Of a DNA stretch of 6,567 bases, positions 1-3,797 are shown piece after piece. A model generated the notes under the pieces. The model was not told the DNA's origin. It saw nothing but the letters and a program-made list of their open reading frames with translations, and ran no database searches. The first letter of the stretch is position 1; the number at the start of each line of letters is the position of its first letter. Source of the DNA: JAYEJW01 sp034716535. GTDB lineage: Bacteria > Pseudomonadota > Gammaproteobacteria > Chromatiales > Chromatiaceae. A program made the position numbers and the translations under genes. The DNA is taken from contig JAYEJW010000557.1 of assembly GCA_034716535.1 (NCBI GenBank), positions 1 to 6,567 of the forward strand. Reading direction: 5' to 3'.

Positions 1-7
1 AATATGC

Positions 8-157
8 CTTCGCAGATGTGCGAAGATCCCTCGCCAGGCACCTCGCAAACGAGGGTTTCGGTATCGATTGCCGGGACCCCGGCAAACCAGACCGAAATCC
101 TCTGATCTCAACGCTCATGCGGCTCGTGGCATGATGAAAGTAAGAAACTTCAGTTTC
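8..157. repeat. Run of five short hairpins
   Basis: Five consecutive inverted repeats are visible. CTTCGCA (8-14) pairs with TGCGAAG (19-25). CCTCG (41-45) pairs with CGAGG (50-54). TTGCCGG (68-74) pairs with CCGGCAA (79-85), and around it TTTCGGT (56-62) pairs with ACCGAAA (91-97). TCATGC (115-120) pairs with GCATGA (129-134). GAAAC (144-148) pairs with GTTTC (153-157). Most have 4-nt loops. No T-tract follows any stem, so they are not intrinsic terminators. They could be a structured RNA or the folded end of a mobile element. The strand is undetermined. Confidence 0.45.
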
Positions 158-285
158 GGATAGCACGGAGGCAAGACTTCAACCTCTGAGGCAATGGACA
201 CTATTGCTGCCAGCAGGAACAGTAAAGATACAAAGGCTGGGCGCTCGTAACTCGATTGTGCAGCCGTCGTTTTGGCAATCTGCAT
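115..285 (-). CDS. Possible 56-aa small membrane or secreted peptide
   Basis: An ATG at 285 directly follows an in-frame TAG and opens a 56-codon frame ending in TGA at 115. Residues 16-32 form a continuous hydrophobic stretch (PAFVSLLFLLAAIVSIA) after a short N-terminal part with a Lys and an Arg, consistent with a single membrane segment or a signal peptide. The remainder is short, with one Cys (residue 41). A GGGA four bases upstream of the ATG is a poor ribosome binding site. The 3' half overlaps two hairpins of the cluster at 8-157, so the open frame may be accidental or the tail of a degraded gene. I do not recognise any family. Confidence 0.2.
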   Translation of the reverse strand: MQIAKTTAAQSSYERPAFVSLLFLLAAIVSIASEVEVLPPCYPKLKFLTFIMPRAA

Positions 286-450
286 CTAATCCCGATCCAC
301 CGAGGAAAACCCCTCTCCTCAGAATGTCAGGGTCACCGACTAATTACCATTTGAAATTCTAGCCGAAAACCCTTTGGCGTGTGTTCATTGTACTTGAGAA
401 TTTCCAACCGGGACCGACCACGGTCAACTGGAGCCCCTATACCTGGAACC

Positions 451-468
451 CAATGATTTTTATCATTG
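451..468. repeat. Perfect 7-bp hairpin with TTTT loop
   Basis: CAATGAT (451-457) pairs perfectly with ATCATTG (462-468) across a 4-nt loop. It has the same 7-bp stem and 4-nt loop geometry as the hairpins at 8-25 and 68-85. A related 5-bp stem, GACCG (412-416) with CGGTC (421-425), lies just to the left. No T-tract follows on either strand. Confidence 0.4.
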
Positions 469-555
469 CTTATTCTGGATCCATGATGTACAAGAACACG
501 AAATCCAAAGGATAAGGATAGGAAATACAGCCGCAACACGGTTGGAATGAAAGGA

Positions 556-711
556 ATCTGCGCCGCAGTTCGGACACGTCAGCGGCAAGGACTGGAACAG
601 CCGAGCCAACAGCATGGCCCAGCGATAGCGCGCCGGGGAGCGCCAATCGGGCACGGCAGCGGCTGAGGAAGCAGCCGCTGGCGGTTCCTCAGCCGAATCC
701 TGATGCTTATC
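556..711 (-). pseudogene. IS91-like transposase C-terminal remnant
   Basis: The minus frame from 711 reads an Ala/Pro/Ser-rich linker, then RYRWAMLLARLFQ, then LPLTCPNCGAD. From memory of the family, IS91-like (Y2, HUH) transposases have an Ala/Pro-rich linker followed by a segment of the type RYLWAxLLARIYEVFPLxCPxCGGEMR, with the CPxC pair beginning a zinc ribbon. Here the match stops abruptly after GAD at about 556, where the continuation MRIIAFIT is expected. It is bounded on the 5' side by an in-frame TGA at 712-714. The N-terminal catalytic domain is missing, so this is an inert fragment of about 52 codons. A zinc-ribbon fragment of another transposase family is the alternative. Confidence 0.6.
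657..695. repeat. Overlapping, mutually exclusive inverted repeats
   Basis: CAGCGGCTG (657-665) pairs perfectly with CAGCCGCTG (672-680), a 9-bp stem. CGGCTGAGGAA (660-670) pairs perfectly with TTCCTCAGCCG (685-695), an 11-bp stem. The two share bases 660-665, so only one can form at a time. The sequence lies within the Ala/Pro/Ser-rich linker of the IS91-like remnant and about 50 bp before the start of the Y1 transposase remnant, so it could also be a REP-like palindrome. Confidence 0.55.
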
Positions 712-746
712 TCATCTCAAGCTTGAATCTGTCGCGGGAAGAAGAG

Positions 747-794
747 GTGGCAAGACTGGCGCGGATCGTTGCGCCCGGATATCCCCATCATGTA
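747..794 (+). pseudogene. 5' fragment of a REP-associated tyrosine (Y1) transposase
   Basis: A GTG at 747 begins VARLARIVAPGYPHHV. This closely matches the conserved N-terminus of RAYT/TnpA-REP proteins as I know it (MARLARxVxPGxPHHVTQRGN), a single-stranded DNA HUH transposase of the Y1 class. After codon 16 the frame leaves the family (CAGMADSAATS, then a stop at 828-830). The expected TQRGN and everything following are absent, so the match is cut off at about 794. A purine-rich GAAGAAGAG immediately precedes the GTG. A second piece of the same family lies in the same orientation at 1210-1248, suggesting that one gene was split. Confidence 0.7.
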
Positions 795-830
795 TGTGCC
801 GGGATGGCCGATTCGGCCGCCACGTCCTGA

Positions 831-1079
831 CTACATCGACTTCTTCAATTCCTGCAGCGCCTGGGCGCAGCCAACTGACATCTCCTCCTTGTGCTTCTTG
901 AGGCATTCCTTGATCCTGCCGCCGCCAGGCTCTACTCCAGCGCACAGACGCTCGACGTCGGCTCGGCAGTATTTCTCGATCGTCGCCTTCTCCTTTTCAA
1001 GCATCTCAAACTTGGACTGTGCGAGCGCGCCGGCGCTGAAAACTCCGAGCAGAAGAACGAGTGAGGCTCTGACAAACAT
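831..1079 (-). CDS. Secreted cysteine-rich repeat protein (GLG1-like Cys-rich motif)
   Basis: This is an 82-residue protein. The start is the ATG at 1079, because an AGGAG (1088-1092) lies 8 nt upstream. The ATG at 1100 would place that sequence inside the gene. Residues 1-20 form a signal peptide (MFVRASLVLLLGVFSAGALA), with probable cleavage after ALA, giving a periplasmic or secreted product of about 62 residues. The mature part has four cysteines (38, 46, 59, 71) in the arrangement C-R-x-D-x3-L-C, then GGGRIKECLKKH, then C. This is the signature of the cysteine-rich repeat first described in Golgi glycoprotein 1 (PF00839), here as one unit plus flanks. Bacterial members have no established function; two disulfides are likely. 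It is the only intact gene in a stretch of transposase remnants and is bracketed by the two halves of the Y1 transposase. Confidence 0.8.
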   Translation of the reverse strand: MFVRASLVLLLGVFSAGALAQSKFEMLEKEKATIEKYCRADVERLCAGVEPGGGRIKECLKKHKEEMSVGCAQALQELKKSM

Positions 1080-1125
1080 CGGATTGACTCCTATGGGCAA
1101 GGGTTGAGGGTTGTTAAGGGCAAAG

Positions 1126-1199
1126 CTGCATCGCGCACCTCAAGTTGAGACCCGAGCGCCAACCGTCAGGGATCGCCGCGTGGCATGGAAGCCCGTGCC
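1126..1199 (-). pseudogene. Decayed copy of the COG4255 gene 3' end
   Basis: Bases 1126-1162 match 2672-2708 at 33 of 37 positions, and 1167-1199 match 2730-2762 at 32 of 33. Between these blocks the copy has 4 bases where the intact gene has 21, a net loss of 17 nt that shifts the frame. Read on the minus strand it gives GTGFHATRRSL, as at residues 335-345 of the intact protein, then goes out of frame. Similarity ends sharply at 1199, and unrelated transposase sequence begins within about 10 bp. It is a direct repeat of the true gene end about 1.5 kb away, so it is a duplication remnant, not an expressed gene. Confidence 0.75.
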
Positions 1200-1209
1200 C
1201 CGCGGAAGC

Positions 1210-1248
1210 GAAGTCTGGGCCTACTGCCTGACGCCGAACCACGTTCAA
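1210..1248 (+). pseudogene. Internal fragment of a Y1 (REP-associated) transposase
   Basis: The plus frame reads EVWAYCLTPNHVQ. RAYT/TnpA-REP proteins typically carry VEVWAYCLMPNHVHL about 50 residues after their start, and this segment is a near-exact match. The usual NHVH is NHVQ here, so the second His is lost. Only 13 codons remain before the sequence runs into the 3' end of the CBS gene at 1267. It has the same orientation and family as the 5' piece at 747-794, but the gap between the two is far larger than the roughly 110-130 bp expected, and it contains minus-strand genes. No catalytic tyrosine region is present. Confidence 0.65.
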
Positions 1249-1266
1249 CCGAGACTCGCCCGACGG

Positions 1267-1740
1267 TTATTCGGTCTTGGCGTTAACCGCCGCCATGATC
1301 TTTGCGCCCACGTTGTAATAGGAGATCATCCCTACCAGCATACCGGTGTTCTTTTCCACCACCGGCAGGTTGGCTTTGGCCTGATACAGGGTAAGCAAGG
1401 TCTCGACGATTGGCGTGTCAGGGTGCACAACGGCGACCTTCTCTGTTTTTAGGCAGCGGGTGAGGGGTTCGTCCAAGTATTGCTTCAGGCGCTCCGCCAC
1501 GTCTTCCAGTGAATCCTCGACGTAGGCCATGCTGTCGAGGCCTCCGGCCATTGTGGCCGCCTTGGGCAGGCACAAATACAATAGACAGTTGGCAGTGAGC
1601 ATTCCCCGGAAACGACCGTCCTCATCCACTACTGGCACGCTGCGGCGTTGTTTGGCCATGATTTGCTGGGCACCCTTAGCGATCGTATCGTCGGTCCTCA
1701 AAACCGCAGGATTGGGATTCATGAACAGCTCGGCGGTCAT
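1267..1740 (-). CDS. CBS-domain pair protein with degenerate nucleotide motifs
   Basis: This is a 157-residue cytoplasmic protein of two CBS domains (about 5-58 and 92-152) joined by a helical segment of some 30 residues. CBS pairs (Bateman modules) usually bind adenine nucleotides and act as energy-state sensors, and the stand-alone form seen here has no attached effector. Domain signatures include NPNPAVLRTDDTI, SVPVVDEDGRFRGML, VVHPDTPIVETL and NLPVVEKNTGMLVGMIS. The ribose-contact motif S/T-x-x-D is altered in both repeats: T49-A-N-C52 and S140-Y-Y-N143. The ATG at 1740 is preferred because GAGGTG sits 6 nt upstream. The alternative GTG at 1749 overlaps that site. The gene has its own candidate promoter upstream, so it is probably transcribed alone or after the small ORF at 1765-1941. 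Confidence 0.85.
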   Translation of the reverse strand: MTAELFMNPNPAVLRTDDTIAKGAQQIMAKQRRSVPVVDEDGRFRGMLTANCLLYLCLPKAATMAGGLDSMAYVEDSLEDVAERLKQYLDEPLTRCLKTEKVAVVHPDTPIVETLLTLYQAKANLPVVEKNTGMLVGMISYYNVGAKIMAAVNAKTE

Positions 1741-1764
1741 AAGATTCACCTCGCAGTCTGATCA

Positions 1765-1941
1765 CTAAGGCACCGCGCCACGAATAGTAAATACGGGTTC
1801 ACTATTGCCACCGGGGCCGAAAATCAGTTTCAGTGCGGTCATCGCGGCTTCAGACGACTTGCTGTCTCGACGCCCGCGGCGGAACTGAAACGTTAGCCTG
1901 TCGCCGCCACTGCGGCTGGACCGTGCGGCATAGTGGGACAT
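1765..1941 (-). CDS. Possible 58-aa basic small ORF before the CBS gene
   Basis: An ATG at 1941 opens 58 codons ending in TAG at 1765, 24 nt before the CBS start at 1740. The product is rich in Arg and Ser in its first half (RRGRRDSKSSE at 21-31), followed by TALKLIFGPGG and ending FTIRGAVP. I recognise no family. There is no good ribosome binding site before the ATG, and the frame can be extended only about nine codons upstream to a TGA. It contains the candidate promoter of the CBS gene. It may be a real leader gene, a remnant, or an accidental frame in GC-rich DNA. Its main support is its position in a gap otherwise without coding sequence. Confidence 0.22.
   Translation of the reverse strand: MSHYAARSSRSGGDRLTFQFRRGRRDSKSSEAAMTALKLIFGPGGNSEPVFTIRGAVP
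1783..1811 (-). promoter_or_regulatory. Candidate promoter and palindrome for the CBS gene at 1267-1740
   Basis: On the minus strand GTGGCA (1806-1811) and TACTAT (1784-1789) are separated by 16 bp, each with 4 of 6 matches to sigma-70 consensus. AATAGT (1783-1788) and ACTATT (1801-1806) form a 6-12-6 palindrome covering the -10 region and touching the -35, as an operator would. The leader would be about 35-40 nt. Confidence 0.3.
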
Positions 1942-2052
1942 GAACAGCCGACGGATGACCTGCTTCAGTCAGCGGTGGCTTTCTCACGGGCCCGAGGCTA
2001 TCTCCTCCGCCCAGTACGCGTGCGGTGTCGAAGCGAATCGAACGTCCAATGG

Positions 2053-2487
2053 CTACAGTCGGACACGCGCATAGTCGCGCAGTACACCCAACTCGAGTTC
2101 GAGATCTTCGAACTGGGCCTTGACGACGTCTCCGATGCTGACGACCCCGATCAGGACTTCGTCCGCGATGACCGGCAGGTGTCGAGCGCGCCGTCGAGTC
2201 ATAACCAACATGACGTCTCGGAGCGAGTCATCCGGCTTGCATGTGGCAGGATGTTCGGCGAGGACTGCCTCGATCGGCGCGCTCCACGCGGACCGGCCGT
2301 ACTCGGACAACGCGCGCACGAGATCTCGCTCGGAGACGACACCGAGGAGGTTCCCCGCGTGGTCGAGCACGATCAGCGAGCCGATTCCCTTTGTTGTCAG
2401 CCGGTGCGCCGCCTCGCCAACGGTCGTCTCCGGCATCGCCGTCTCGACATGGGTCCCCTTGCGCCGAAGAATCGAACTCACGTTCAT
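2053..2487 (-). CDS. CBS-domain pair protein with intact nucleotide motifs
   Basis: This is a 144-residue cytoplasmic protein consisting of two CBS domains (about 10-62 and 72-128) and a short charged tail (FEDLELELGVLRDYARVRL) typical of stand-alone CBS proteins in proteobacteria. Both repeats keep the S/T-x-x-D ribose-binding motif: S52-E-R-D55 in GVVSERDLVRAL and S117-I-G-D120 in GVVSIGDVVKA. Adenine nucleotide binding is therefore plausible. Other signatures are KGIGSLIVLD and RRARHLPVI. The ATG at 2487 is chosen over an in-frame TTG at 2496 because the family begins MxVSSILRRKG and the TTG leaves no room for a ribosome binding site. A weak GGGA lies about 11 nt upstream of the ATG. A strong TATACT lies upstream, and the gene appears to be its own transcription unit. 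The target it regulates cannot be told from the neighbours. Confidence 0.88.
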   Translation of the reverse strand: MNVSSILRRKGTHVETAMPETTVGEAAHRLTTKGIGSLIVLDHAGNLLGVVSERDLVRALSEYGRSAWSAPIEAVLAEHPATCKPDDSLRDVMLVMTRRRARHLPVIADEVLIGVVSIGDVVKAQFEDLELELGVLRDYARVRL

Positions 2488-2513
2488 GTTGCACAATTCC
2501 CGACTTGGATTGG

Positions 2514-2537
2514 GGTTCTAAAAAGTATAGGAGAACC
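2514..2537 (-). promoter_or_regulatory. Candidate promoter and palindrome for the CBS gene at 2053-2487
   Basis: The minus strand carries TATACT (2524-2529), 5 of 6 matches to the -10 consensus, about 37 bp before the ATG at 2487. No good -35 is visible. GGTTCT (2514-2519) and AGAACC (2532-2537) form a palindrome with a 12-bp gap centred on that -10, suggesting a repressor site or an activator-dependent promoter. Confidence 0.4.
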
Positions 2538-2666
2538 AGAAGAAGTTTGGGAGAACGTCCCCGGAAGAGTACTGGAACGATGGGTGCTTTGAGGGTGATC
2601 GACAAGGCGTGCACTCGAGGAAATTTGGTGAAATAGACCGAACGCTGACAATACCCCGCCGGAGAA

Positions 2667-3764
2667 TCAGTCTGTATCGCGCACCTGAAGTTGGGCCCCG
2701 AGCGCCAAGCGTCTGCGCCAGAATCGCCTCAGGGATCGCCGCGTCGCATGGAAGCCCGTGCCGTTGCAGGGAAGGATGTCGAGCGCCTCGAGTCGACCTC
2801 GCCTGAGCTCGCGCTCCAGTCGCGCCAGCAGGGTCTGCAGCCGCTCCAGTTCCTGGACCCAGGTCGAGAAGTCTGCATCCAGAACTGCCGGCCAGAGCCT
2901 ATCCCAGAACAGGAGCACAGTTGCCTGAGAACGGCTGCCGACCAACTCCTGGGCATCTTCCGTCAACGGACGTACGGGAACCTTCGCCGCCCGGGCGAGA
3001 CCGATCGCCAACGGGTGCTCCGCATAGACTGCATCGAGCTGTGCACCGGGCACCGATTCGGGAAGCTGGCCACCGCCCCAGGGCCAGATCCCATTGATCA
3101 TCGGACGCCCGGCCTGCTCCCGCCGCCGGTTCACCTCCGAGTCGTGGAACAGCATCTGTACTTCGTTGAGCCACGCGATCCAGCGCGCCGCCTCCGGCCC
3201 CTTCGGCAGCAACCGATCGATACTGCGCCCGACGGCAGCGGAGAGGGAATGGGTACGAATGCGCGGCGGCTCCTCGACCTGCAGGTACCAGCGCCCCGGA
3301 TCCGGGGCCTCAAGCCATAAGCCATCTGCCCCGAAATGTCCGTTGAACAGCTCGACCAGGGCGTCTGCTTCCTCGTGGGTGATACCGAGGTTTCGGCTGT
3401 CGAACAGCATCAGCCGGTCGCGGTCGGGCCGCAGATGGACCGGATCGGCATGCATCCAGAAAGCGGTGAGGTCGGTGTCGGCACCGTCTCCGAGACGTGA
3501 GAAAGGCGCGCTCGGCGGGTCCTTATCCGGATCGGTGGCGATCGCGAACCGCTCGAACAGCGCTGCAACCGGATCAGCACCGGAGACGGACAGCCGATCG
3601 GCGCGACCCAGCAGCCGCTCCAACGGGGGAAAACCGGTCAGGTCGTCCGACGGAATCGCAATGGGGCCAAAAAGACCCGGTATCAGAAGGTCGACTCGCT
3701 TCACCCCATCAAGGACAAACTCAGACGCGCTTCCCTGTGTTGGATGTCCACTGGCCGTCGTCAC
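2667..3764 (-). CDS. COG4255/RpfE-type protein related to phosphoglycerate mutases
   Basis: This 365-residue protein belongs to a conserved proteobacterial family (COG4255; RpfE of Xanthomonas) often annotated as phosphoglycerate mutase or regulatory protein. Its biochemical role is not settled. Family marks are DLLIPGLFGP (25-34), LERLLGRAD (48-56), DPVHLRPDRDRLMLFDS (107-123), a DGLWLEAPDPGRWYLQ segment (147-162), then QMLFHDSEVNRRRE (203-216) and PMINGIWPWGGGQLP (221-235). The last resembles the N-x-IWxWGxG motif of archaeal-type cofactor-independent mutases. The C-terminus (RRSLRRFWRRRL) is basic. The start used is the GTG at 3764. A GTG at residue 21 is also possible and would place DLLIPGL nearer the N-terminus. 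It lies 33 nt after hom and is probably co-transcribed with it. Its last 91 bp are duplicated in decayed form at 1126-1199. Confidence 0.78.
   Translation of the reverse strand: MTTASGHPTQGSASEFVLDGVKRVDLLIPGLFGPIAIPSDDLTGFPPLERLLGRADRLSVSGADPVAALFERFAIATDPDKDPPSAPFSRLGDGADTDLTAFWMHADPVHLRPDRDRLMLFDSRNLGITHEEADALVELFNGHFGADGLWLEAPDPGRWYLQVEEPPRIRTHSLSAAVGRSIDRLLPKGPEAARWIAWLNEVQMLFHDSEVNRRREQAGRPMINGIWPWGGGQLPESVPGAQLDAVYAEHPLAIGLARAAKVPVRPLTEDAQELVGSRSQATVLLFWDRLWPAVLDADFSTWVQELERLQTLLARLERELRRGRLEALDILPCNGTGFHATRRSLRRFWRRRLALGAQLQVRDTD
2672..2762. repeat. Intact member of a direct-repeat pair (partner 1126-1199)
   Basis: This is the 3' end of the COG4255 gene. Blocks 2672-2708 and 2730-2762 recur in the same orientation at 1126-1162 and 1167-1199 (65 of 70 aligned positions identical). 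The 21 bp between the blocks is replaced by 4 bp in the partner. The pair encloses both CBS genes. Confidence 0.75.
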
Positions 3765-3767
3765 GCT

Positions 3768-3790
3768 GCGTTGGTCCGCTGGACCAACGC
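3768..3790 (-). promoter_or_regulatory. Perfect 10-bp hairpin between hom and the COG4255 gene
   Basis: GCGTTGGTCC (3768-3777) pairs with GGACCAACGC (3781-3790) across a 3-nt loop. It sits between the hom stop codon (3798-3800) and the next GTG start (3764). No T-tract follows on either strand, so it is not a standard intrinsic terminator. On the minus strand an AAGGAG (3794-3799) overlapping the hom stop is 29 nt from the GTG. If the hairpin folds, the remaining unpaired spacing is 3+3 nt, so the structure could place the Shine-Dalgarno sequence at a workable distance. Confidence 0.55.
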
Positions 3791-3797
3791 TCGCTCC

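Larger units (their letters stand above)
1..555. other. AT-richer region without a recognised gene
   Basis: No frame on either strand gives a protein I recognise. The base composition is visibly more AT-rich than the core genes on the right, which suggests a different origin or decay. The minus-strand frame from 539 to 333 is open for 68 codons from a GTG, but it has no ribosome binding site, no recognisable motif and ordinary-looking non-coding composition, so I do not call it. What the stretch does hold is a cluster of short perfect hairpins (separate entry) and one possible small membrane-peptide ORF. All three minus frames are open across 1-107, so a gene end running off the left edge cannot be excluded. 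Confidence 0.5.

Noticed and set aside
333..539. A 68-codon minus frame in the AT-richer region
   Set aside because: It has a GTG start without a ribosome binding site and no recognisable motif. Protein-coding status cannot be supported.
804..818. Hairpin GGCCG/CGGCC after the cysteine-rich gene as a terminator
   Set aside because: It has only five base pairs and no T-tract downstream on the minus strand.
1111..1452. A 113-codon plus frame containing the Y1 transposase motif
   Set aside because: Only 1210-1248 matches the transposase. The rest is antisense to the decayed repeat and to the CBS gene.
2030..2048. A tRNA T-arm-like GTTCGATTC on the minus strand
   Set aside because: The flanking bases do not pair as a T-stem, and no acceptor, D or anticodon arm is present.
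1933..2592. A 219-codon plus-strand frame opposite the second CBS gene
   Set aside because: The minus strand carries a clear CBS protein with a promoter. The plus frame is a by-product of its codon use.
1126..2762. CRISPR-like or multi-copy repeat array
   Set aside because: There are only two copies, about 1.5 kb apart, and one is plainly the coding end of a gene.
3768..3790. Intrinsic terminator for hom
   Set aside because: The stem is strong, but no T-run follows on either strand, and the next gene starts 3 nt beyond it.
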